From JBKQWK01 sp052139595 (lineage in GTDB: Bacteria > Actinomycetota > Thermoleophilia > UBA2241), in assembly GCA_052139595.1 (NCBI GenBank), contig JBKQWK010000001.1, positions 1-24,363 on the forward strand: a DNA stretch of 24,363 nucleotides, in the 5' to 3' direction. The notes under the pieces are model-generated. The model saw only the letters and a program-made list of their open reading frames with translations, did no database searches and was not told the DNA's origin. Shown here piece after piece: positions 7,499-13,979 of the stretch. Position 1 is the stretch's first letter; each line of letters starts with the position of its first letter. The translations under genes and the position numbers were made by a program.

Positions 7499-8655
7499 CG
7501 CCCCTCCCTGCCGTCGCTGATTTCGCGAAACCTGAGGCTGCCGTCCGGCAACTGCGTGCCTGGGTACACGGAGATTCCTTTGGCCAGCTCATTATCGGCG
7601 CCGATCGTACAGTCGGCCCCAATGACCGCCTCACTCAGTTGCGTCCCCGGGCCAACCGTCGTGTCGCGCACAACGACACTGTGCTCAACGGTGCAATGAT
7701 CGCCGATGCGTACGCCCGCTTGCAGCACCGACTCACTGACAAGAGTGCCCTCACCGACGGCAGCACCGGCACCAAGCACAACCTGAGGCCCCACGCGAGC
7801 GCCAGCTCCTACCGTCGCATTCTCGCCGATGTAGCATGGTGGCACGATGCGCGCGTTGCTGTGCACCAGGGCACTATCGGCAACATACAAATAACCGCTA
7901 CTCATGAGTTCGCCGACGTTCGTGCGCACGCTGTGGTCGAGAATGTCGAAGTGAGCTTGCAGATAGCTCTCGGGCGTACCGATGTCACGCCAGTAACCGG
8001 CCTCGACGTAGCCGTAAAGCAAGCCGGCTTGAGCCAGTTCCGGGAACACGCCTCGCTCGATGCTGAACATGCGTGCCGGCGGGATCATGGCCAGCACGTC
8101 GTGTTCAAGCACGTAGACGCCGGCATTGATCAGCGCCGACCCGACACGGTCGCTGCCCGGTTTTTCGAGAAAGTTGGCGACCGAGCCGTCGGGCCGCAAC
8201 TCGACGAGACCGTAGCGGCGGGGATCGTCAACCGGCGTCAAAAAGATTGTCGCCATGGCCTGCGTCTGGCGATGCTGCTCCGCCAGGGCAGTGAGGTCGA
8301 CGTCGCTGAGCACATCACCGTTGAACACGAAGAAGCTGCCCGGGCGCAACACCGCAGCGACGTTCTTGATCGCGCCGGCGGTGCCCAGCGGCTCGTCTTC
8401 GACGACGTACTCAACCGCGAGCCCGTAATCGTGGCCGTCGCCTAGCTCAGCCTCGATTGCGCTGGCGAGAAAACCACTGCTGAAAACGACCCGTTCAACG
8501 CCATGGCGAACGAGATTGTCAAGGATGTAACTAACGAAAGGCCGCTCGACCACCGGCGCCACCGGCTTGGGAACACGAGACGTGATCGGCCGCAGGCGCG
8601 TACCTTCGCCGCCGACAAGGATCACCGCCTGTGTGCAGCCATGGCTCGACATCAT
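7495..8655 (-). CDS. Sugar-1-phosphate nucleotidyltransferase (mannose-1-phosphate guanylyltransferase-like) with beta-helix domain
   Basis: It couples a hexose 1-phosphate to a nucleotide, most likely GDP-mannose or a similar activated sugar. The canonical signature QAVILVGGEGTRLRPIT followed by VPKPVAPV is intact, with FNGDVLSDVDL (metal site), ANFLEKPG, and YWRDIGTPESYLQAHFDIL. Residues from about 250 onward carry hexapeptide repeats with many Gly/Val/Ile triplets, a left-handed beta-helix. I place the start at the first of two adjacent ATG codons (8655, 8652), 13 bases after the stop of the UDP-glucose dehydrogenase gene; the frame is open up to 8727, but that would overlap the upstream gene by 59 bases. 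It is a paralogue of the enzyme at 542-1774, which has an altered signature (AKP), so the two probably differ in substrate. It is coupled to the following mutase gene by ATGA. Confidence 0.9.
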   Translation of the reverse strand: MMSSHGCTQAVILVGGEGTRLRPITSRVPKPVAPVVERPFVSYILDNLVRHGVERVVFSSGFLASAIEAELGDGHDYGLAVEYVVEDEPLGTAGAIKNVAAVLRPGSFFVFNGDVLSDVDLTALAEQHRQTQAMATIFLTPVDDPRRYGLVELRPDGSVANFLEKPGSDRVGSALINAGVYVLEHDVLAMIPPARMFSIERGVFPELAQAGLLYGYVEAGYWRDIGTPESYLQAHFDILDHSVRTNVGELMSSGYLYVADSALVHSNARIVPPCYIGENATVGAGARVGPQVVLGAGAAVGEGTLVSESVLQAGVRIGDHCTVEHSVVVRDTTVGPGTQLSEAVIGADCTIGADNELAKGISVYPGTQLPDGSLRFREISDGREGR

Positions 8656-8668
8656 CTGCAGGCTGCCC

Positions 8669-9994
8669 TCAGGCGTCGCTGGCGACAGCTGACCGCAACT
8701 CACCGATGCCGACGCCGTCGTAGTCAAAGCCGGCGGCGGTCAGCATCGCCGGGTCGAGAAAATTGCGTCCATCGACGAGCAGCGGCCGCCGCATCAGGCG
8801 CCGCGCCGCGGCCCAGTCGAGACGACCGAACTCGCTCCATTCGGTAACGAGAACAGCAGCATCGGCGTCGGTCAGCGCGGTCAGCACATCGGCGCAAATC
8901 TCGACCTCGGGAAATTGCCCGTGCTCGCCGGCGGCAATCATGGGATCGTAGGCGGTCACGTTGACACCTTCGCCTACGAGACGCGAGGCGAGTACGACGG
9001 AAGCCGCCTCGCGCAAATCATCGGTGTTCGGTTTGAACGTCAGACCCAGCAATGCGACCTTGCGCCCGCGCAGATGGCCGAGATGGTGCTTGAGCTTGCC
9101 GACGACGCGACGCTTCTGCAGATGATTGACCTCGATAACGGCGTTGAGCAGCTGGAAGTGATAGCCGCTGTTGCCGGCCAGCTGTTTGAGCGCCTGCACA
9201 TCTTTGGGAAAACAGGAGCCGCCGTAGCCGATGCCGGCCTGCAGAAAATGAGGGCCGATGCGGTGGTCGAGGCCCATGCCTGTGGCGACCGTACGCACGT
9301 TGGCGCCGACATGTTCGCACACGTTGGCAATCTCGTTGATGAACGAAATCTTGGTCGCCAGAAAGGCGTTGCTCGCATACTTGATCATCTCGGCGGTGGC
9401 GATGCTGGTGCGCACAACGTCGGTGTCGATACCCCTGTACAGATCGGCAACCGCGTCACCGTCGGCGACATTATCGGCGCCAATGACGATGCGGTCCGGC
9501 TCCAGGAAGTCTTCGATCGCCGCACCCTCGCGCAGAAACTCGGGATTGGAAACGTAGCTGATGCCGGCGTCCATGCCGGCGGCGGCAAGTTCGCTCATGA
9601 CCGCTTCGCCCGTGCCAACCGGAACCGTGCTCTTCATGATCAGCAAGCGGTCGCCGCCGCGACGGGCGATCTCGCGCGTCGCTCGCCGCACCCGCGAAAG
9701 GTCGGCGTCGCCCGAAGGCGACGGCGGTGTGTCAACAGCAATGAAGAGTGTGCGCGAGCGAGCCAACAGCTCGTCGTACGAGGTGGTGAACGTCAGCCGG
9801 CCGACGTTGTCGTCGATGAGCTTGTCGAGCCCCGGCTCATAAATAGGAACTACGCCCTCGCGCAACGACCTGATGCGAGCCTCGTCGACGTCCATACAGA
9901 CGACGTGATGACCGATGTGAGCCAGGCAGACGGCGGTGACAAGCCCGACGTAGCCGATGCCGACGACGCCGATCGGCGCCTGGTCGTCCGTCAT
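8669..9994 (-). CDS. ugd: UDP-glucose 6-dehydrogenase
   Basis: It oxidises UDP-glucose twice with NAD to UDP-glucuronate, a precursor of acidic wall or capsule polymers. The N-terminal Rossmann motif IGVVGIGYVGLVTAVCLA (8-25), MKSTVPVGTG, NPEFLREGAAIEDFLEPDRIV, EMIKYASNAFLATKISFINE and the catalytic cysteine in GIGYGGSCFPKD (Cys261) are all present. The C-terminal UDP-binding part contains LLGLTFKPNTDDLREA. At 441 residues it is normal. GDP-mannose dehydrogenase is a sister family; the FKPNTDDLREAAS form fits UDP-glucose dehydrogenase better. The ATG at 9994 is chosen because GGAGG (10004-10008) lies nine bases upstream; the in-frame TTG at 10000 is too close to it. A hairpin and a possible extended -10 box separate it from the upstream polymerase gene, so it may head its own transcript through the sugar genes. 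Confidence 0.95.
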   Translation of the reverse strand: MTDDQAPIGVVGIGYVGLVTAVCLAHIGHHVVCMDVDEARIRSLREGVVPIYEPGLDKLIDDNVGRLTFTTSYDELLARSRTLFIAVDTPPSPSGDADLSRVRRATREIARRGGDRLLIMKSTVPVGTGEAVMSELAAAGMDAGISYVSNPEFLREGAAIEDFLEPDRIVIGADNVADGDAVADLYRGIDTDVVRTSIATAEMIKYASNAFLATKISFINEIANVCEHVGANVRTVATGMGLDHRIGPHFLQAGIGYGGSCFPKDVQALKQLAGNSGYHFQLLNAVIEVNHLQKRRVVGKLKHHLGHLRGRKVALLGLTFKPNTDDLREAASVVLASRLVGEGVNVTAYDPMIAAGEHGQFPEVEICADVLTALTDADAAVLVTEWSEFGRLDWAAARRLMRRPLLVDGRNFLDPAMLTAAGFDYDGVGIGELRSAVASDA

Positions 9995-10003
9995 GCGCAA
10001 GAA

Positions 10004-10008
10004 CCTCC
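10004..10008 (-). promoter_or_regulatory. Ribosome-binding site of ugd
   Basis: GGAGG on the minus strand, nine bases before ATG 9994. It decides the start against the upstream TTG at 10000, which lies only three bases from the motif. Confidence 0.75.
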
Positions 10009-10042
10009 GCTGAGCCTACCGAGCAAGGGCAATAAAGGTGTT

Positions 10043-10051
10043 AGTTTACCA
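10043..10051 (-). promoter_or_regulatory. Possible extended -10 promoter for ugd
   Basis: The minus strand reads TGGTAAACT, an extended -10 pattern (TGnTAnnnT), in an A/T-rich dip of otherwise GC-rich DNA. A start site about seven bases on would leave a leader of around 40 bases holding the GGAGG site. No recognisable -35 box lies 16-18 bases upstream, so this is weak. Confidence 0.35.
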
Positions 10052-10070
10052 CGCGGTCTGGCCCGACGGC

Positions 10071-10105
10071 GTCGGCGCCTGGGCGTTTCCGCCCCCGGCG
10101 CCGAC
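10071..10105 (-). terminator. Strong hairpin after the O-antigen-ligase-like gene
   Basis: Arms GTCGGCGCC (10071-10079) and GGCGCCGAC (10097-10105) pair over nine bases. Inside them GGGCG (10081-10085) and CGCCC (10090-10094) pair around a four-base loop, giving about 14 pairs in all. It starts four bases after the stop codon (10109-10111). There is no T-run behind it on the minus strand, so termination may be partial or Rho-dependent, or it may protect the 3' end. Confidence 0.45.
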
Positions 10106-10108
10106 GGC

Positions 10109-12145
10109 TCAGGGTTGCGCCGCGGTCTGCAGCTGCGCCTGCAGCTGGCTGTCGAGTGGATCGAGCGCCAGCGCCGTGCGCAGCTGCGCGACTGCCGCGG
10201 CGCGACGGTCGAACGCCGTCATCAGCAGCAGACCGAGCTGCTGGTGCACCATGTAATTCTGCGGCTGCAGGCGCTGCGCCTGGTCGAGCGTCAGCAGGCT
10301 GGCGCCAGGATGACCTTGCTGCTGCTGGACGAGCGCCAACGTGATCAGTGGGTCAACGGCCAGAGGATCGTAGCGCTGGGCGCGGCGGGCATCAGCCGCC
10401 GCCGCGGTCAGCTGGCCGCGACCGGCGGCGGCGACCGCCTGCGAAGCGGCCCGGTCACCGAGATAGGGAAACAGCCAGCTCACCATGAGTACGATGATGA
10501 GCCCGCTGAACAGAGTCCGCGCCGCCAGCCGCGCTGGCCGCCAGGGACGCTCAGCGCGAAGCGCCGGTTCATCTTCATCAGCCGGCACCGCCGCCCTGCC
10601 GGCGAGATACGCACTCACCGTGCCCGCCAGCAGCAGAAACGCGGTGCCCACCGCCGCCATGTCCCAGGTCCAGTCCCAGCTGATGTGCACGACCACGACC
10701 AGAGAAGCAGCCTGAAAGGCAGCAACCAGCGTGCGCTGGGGATCGTCGCGGTCGCGGCGCAGTCGACGAAAGACACTGATCAGCAAAGCCCCCATGGCCG
10801 CCACAAAGAGCGCCAGACCAATGATCCCGGTCTCGCTAAGTGAGTTGAGCCACTCGCTGTGCGCGTGCCTGACGACGCCGCCACTGGTGCGAAAACGATA
10901 ATTGGTAAAGGTGAACGTGCCGGCGCCCGTCCCCGTCCAGGGATGCAGGCGAAACTGCTTGAGAGCCTCACGCCAGAGCACCGGCCGCCCCGTATCGAAC
11001 GAGAGGACACGGCCGGCGTTGTTGCTGCCCACCTCACCGCCGGCCACGGTGGCATGATACTTCTCGCTCACCCAGTGAACGAGGCCGCCACGCGGGCCCA
11101 GAACGACCTGCGCCGCCACCACGAGGGTGACCACCAACACGACGACGGCCGCGCCGCCGACGAGGCGCAGCGCGCGCGCGCGCAGATGTAAGCGGCGATG
11201 CACCAGCGCAACGATCACCTGGGACACAGCCGCCACGGCCACCGCCAGCAGGGCCCAGCGGCCAAGTGTATGCCCCTGGGACACGCGTAGAGCGGTGTCA
11301 GTCGAGGTGTTGAACACAGTCGTCAGCCCACGCAGATGCCGCAGCACGGCGGCAACCGGCGCGACTGCGATCAGCAGGGTCAGCAGCGAGCTAAGGCGAT
11401 CGTGGGCAAGGCTGAAATAGACCACCAGAGCGATGGCCAGCGTCACATACCCACCGCGCGAGTAGGCGAAGAAAAACGTGAAGAGCATCGCTACTAAACC
11501 GCCAGTGGCGAGCGCCCGCAGCCACACGCTGTGGTTACGCCGCGCGCCCGCTTCGAGGGCGAGCGGCACGGCCATGACCATCATCAGGGCCAAGGCGTTG
11601 TAGTAGCCGACAGGTTCGTAGAGTCGGCCGCCCATCTGGGCGTCGGTGATGACACTAGGGATGACTTTGCCGAGAAAGGCGTAGATCCCGACGGCGACGG
11701 CAATGACCAGGTAGCCATCGCCAACCAGGCGCAGCCGCAAGGCGCCCACCGGCATGAGCCCGGCCACCGCCAGAACGACAACGTAGAAGAAGGCGAGATC
11801 AAAGGCGACCCAGGAAAGGTCAGGCCCAATCGACCAGGTCGTCGACAGACCGATCCAGACTGCCGAGGCGGCGAAAAGCGCGACGGCGACCGTTATCCGA
11901 CGAGAGCGAAGCTGAATCGGCACCACCCAGACGAGCGCCAGCAAAACGAGCGAGCCAACGAGAACAACCGGCGCCGTGCGTGCCAGGATGTAGCCACCGG
12001 AAAGAAACGAAAAGACGCCGATCATGGCGAGCAACGCCACGACCGGCGCCAGGCCAAGCACGATCGAGAGGGTCGACCAGACGGTGACGTCCACGGGGAG
12101 TTCTTCCCCGGTAGTCACCGAAGCTGCGATGCGATCACCAGACAT
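10109..12145 (-). CDS. O-antigen ligase/polymerase-like membrane protein with C-terminal TPR region
   Basis: 678 residues with about twelve hydrophobic segments, then a soluble tail. The Wzy/WaaL signature is visible after the large loop: RPVLWREALKQFRLHPWTGTGAGTF, followed by the histidine motif RHAHSEWLNSLSETGIIGLALF. Proteins of this type polymerise or transfer lipid-linked glycans at the outer face of the membrane. Roughly the last 80 residues form two or three tetratricopeptide-like helices (RAQRYDPLAVDPLITLALVQ, then QAQRLQPQNYMVHQQLGLLL, then RTALALDPLDSQLQ), a known companion of this family. The ATG at 12145 is chosen because TATACT ends eight bases before it and no Shine-Dalgarno site exists. 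The frame continues to 12244, but that stretch reads as non-coding and contains the promoter. It follows the LCP genes and precedes the sugar-precursor genes, which fits a wall or surface polysaccharide pathway. Confidence 0.88.
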   Translation of the reverse strand: MSGDRIAASVTTGEELPVDVTVWSTLSIVLGLAPVVALLAMIGVFSFLSGGYILARTAPVVLVGSLVLLALVWVVPIQLRSRRITVAVALFAASAVWIGLSTTWSIGPDLSWVAFDLAFFYVVVLAVAGLMPVGALRLRLVGDGYLVIAVAVGIYAFLGKVIPSVITDAQMGGRLYEPVGYYNALALMMVMAVPLALEAGARRNHSVWLRALATGGLVAMLFTFFFAYSRGGYVTLAIALVVYFSLAHDRLSSLLTLLIAVAPVAAVLRHLRGLTTVFNTSTDTALRVSQGHTLGRWALLAVAVAAVSQVIVALVHRRLHLRARALRLVGGAAVVVLVVTLVVAAQVVLGPRGGLVHWVSEKYHATVAGGEVGSNNAGRVLSFDTGRPVLWREALKQFRLHPWTGTGAGTFTFTNYRFRTSGGVVRHAHSEWLNSLSETGIIGLALFVAAMGALLISVFRRLRRDRDDPQRTLVAAFQAASLVVVVHISWDWTWDMAAVGTAFLLLAGTVSAYLAGRAAVPADEDEPALRAERPWRPARLAARTLFSGLIIVLMVSWLFPYLGDRAASQAVAAAGRGQLTAAAADARRAQRYDPLAVDPLITLALVQQQQGHPGASLLTLDQAQRLQPQNYMVHQQLGLLLMTAFDRRAAAVAQLRTALALDPLDSQLQAQLQTAAQP

Positions 12146-12153
12146 TTGCCGGC

Positions 12154-12159
12154 AGTATA
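12154..12159 (-). promoter_or_regulatory. TATACT -10 box giving a probable leaderless mRNA for the O-antigen-ligase-like gene
   Basis: A near-consensus -10 hexamer, TATACT, ends eight bases before ATG 12145. Initiation six to eight bases downstream would place the first transcribed base one to three bases from the start codon, or at it. No ribosome-binding site precedes the ATG. The -35 region is not recognisable. The gap 12146-12230 also holds two GATCGC copies twelve bases apart, of unknown meaning. Confidence 0.6.
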
Positions 12160-12230
12160 GTGCCCCCGCACACGGTTTGGCGATTGCGGGCCGCGAGCGA
12201 TCATTGACGCGATCGTCGAAATGCCCTGCT

Positions 12231-13979
12231 CTACACCCCGGCAACGATCAGAGATGCCGGGGCCCGCCGGTCGACGACGACCTGTTTTGCCGACAATCCG
12301 AGATCGCTCGCCAAGGCGAGCGCCAGCCTGCGATGGTCGGCGTGACACGATATCGACTCGCCGACGAGACGCGGCGTCCAGGTGCCTAACCTGGCCGCCA
12401 CCGTTTGCCAGCCAAACTCACCAAGCAGCGCCATGGTCGAACTCACAGACGCTACCACCGCCGACGCAGCGGAGCTGGCGGCGGCGGATGGGCTCGGTGC
12501 GGCAGCCGCCGCAGAGGCGGAAGCGCTCGCCGGCAGCCGCCGCGCGGCACTCACGGCCACCGTCGTCTGCCGACGCTCGTAGTAGGTGACATCCAGCTTC
12601 GTGCTCGCCAGCCGAGGTGCGAAGAGCTCTGGGTCGCAGGCGCGCACAACAGTCGCCACAATCGTTCCCGCCCACGCGTCGCCAAGCCGCAGCGGCGAGG
12701 TCGTTGCAGTGGTCGGCGACAGCGTGGCCGAGAGCGGCAAACCGCCGGCAGTTGCCGCGGCAGCAACGGCTGCCGCCGACAGCTTGCCGGCAACACCGTT
12801 CGGCAGAGCGGCAATCACGGCCGGTTGATGCCGTTCGCGCAACAGAGAGACGAGCGCCGAGAGGCGGCGCGAAAGGGCAGCCGCCGCCGGGTCGGCAGCT
12901 CCCCAACCAAGGGCGACAATAACCGCCTGCGCTGGCGTGCGCTCCAGGACACTGCTCACCGCCGTCGACAAATCGCTGCCCAGGCTGGCGACCACAGGTA
13001 TCACGCGCACGGGACCACCGCTCGACGTCTTCAGGCGGCGCGCCAGCGCCTGCAGGAACGGACTCTGCACCGCACCGAGCGGATCGATGACGGCAACGAC
13101 CGTCGCCGGCGCGATGCGCGTATTGACGAGTGGGCCGAAGCTTTGCGGCGCTATGCCCGCAACAAGCGACTGGCGGACGCTCACGAGCACGGCGTTATCC
13201 AGGCGCCAGCTGGGGACACCGCGAGTAGTCGTCACGACGGCAGGCAAAGCACAGACGGCGATAGGCTGGGTGCCCAGATTGCGTAACGTCGCCGCTGCCG
13301 ACGCCGCCGTCTGCAGATCGAGATTGCTGACCAGGCCTGGCGCCGCCAGAGCGTAATTGGTGAAGGCGACGATGTTCAGGCTGGCCAAATCGACACCGCC
13401 CAGAGAAAGAGAGAGAAAAGCATACTGGCGCGCGAATTGCTGCACTGAACTGCCTGACTCCGACCAGGCGATGGTCGACAGACGAAGCCGTGCCATGGCA
13501 GCCTGCGTGTTCTCGCTCGGAAAGGCCGTGGGAAAGGCGTTCTTTATCGCCGCCAAACCGCCCATGACCCACCACTTCATCTTCACGCCGGTCATCTCGG
13601 CCAACGCGGCGGCTCCGGCAGCCGGGCCGGCATCGTCAACAATGCGCGCCAGCGGCTCATACCCGCCGCCGGGCAGAAAGCCACTGGCTTGCGGCGGCAC
13701 CACCATCACGCTCAGCGAAGGCGTCGCCGGGTCGACGTGCACCCAGAGGGCGGCAATGCAATGCACCGAACCGCTCGCACTGTTGACGAACACCGCCACG
13801 TCGGCGCTTGGCGCCGGTACAGGCTTGGCCACCGGCGGCGGACCGGGCGGCGGAGCGGCGGGAGTATTCCACGGGCCGCGCATCGCCAGCAGAATGATGA
13901 CGGCCATCGCCACAAGCAGCCCCAGGAGCAGGGCAGCCCAGGGGTCCAGATGGCGCACTAACGATCGCAGACGTTTCAC
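12231..13979 (-). CDS. Membrane-anchored protein with degenerate LCP-like and SGNH-like domains
   Basis: 582 residues with one N-terminal membrane segment (about 15-33) and a Pro/Ala-rich linker; the rest should be extracellular. Residues 73-280 line up with the LCP domain of the neighbouring gene: LWVHVDPATPSLSVMVVPP matches LVRLDPKTKSISMLSIPRD, and PGGG, GPA, RQYAFL and a final DNAVLVSVRQSLV block follow in the same order. The PRD pair is PPQ here, and the paired arginines (RFRHD) are missing, so transferase activity is unlikely. Residues 290-450 (VVAVIDPLGAVQS, then QAVIVALGWGAAD, then LGDAWAGTIVATVV) have the order of an SGNH-hydrolase fold, but without the catalytic Ser or the DxxH pair. 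After an Ala/Ser-rich linker (482-512), the tail resembles a LytR_C domain. The GTG start overlaps the LCP stop (GTGA), so it is made together with that enzyme; I infer a partner or scaffold role. No exact family is recognised. Confidence 0.72.
   Translation of the reverse strand: MKRLRSLVRHLDPWAALLLGLLVAMAVIILLAMRGPWNTPAAPPPGPPPVAKPVPAPSADVAVFVNSASGSVHCIAALWVHVDPATPSLSVMVVPPQASGFLPGGGYEPLARIVDDAGPAAGAAALAEMTGVKMKWWVMGGLAAIKNAFPTAFPSENTQAAMARLRLSTIAWSESGSSVQQFARQYAFLSLSLGGVDLASLNIVAFTNYALAAPGLVSNLDLQTAASAAATLRNLGTQPIAVCALPAVVTTTRGVPSWRLDNAVLVSVRQSLVAGIAPQSFGPLVNTRIAPATVVAVIDPLGAVQSPFLQALARRLKTSSGGPVRVIPVVASLGSDLSTAVSSVLERTPAQAVIVALGWGAADPAAAALSRRLSALVSLLRERHQPAVIAALPNGVAGKLSAAAVAAAATAGGLPLSATLSPTTATTSPLRLGDAWAGTIVATVVRACDPELFAPRLASTKLDVTYYERRQTTVAVSAARRLPASASASAAAAAPSPSAAASSAASAVVASVSSTMALLGEFGWQTVAARLGTWTPRLVGESISCHADHRRLALALASDLGLSAKQVVVDRRAPASLIVAGV

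Noticed and set aside
8915..10843. A 642-codon open frame on the plus strand.
   Set aside because: It lies opposite ugd and the O-antigen-ligase-like gene, both recognised by motifs, and its product has no familiar motif. Long antisense frames are common in GC-rich coding DNA.
12146..12244. N-terminal extension of the O-antigen-ligase-like protein to an upstream start at 12244.
   Set aside because: The 33 extra residues are Cys/Arg-rich and polar, overlap the end of the preceding gene and include the TATACT box.
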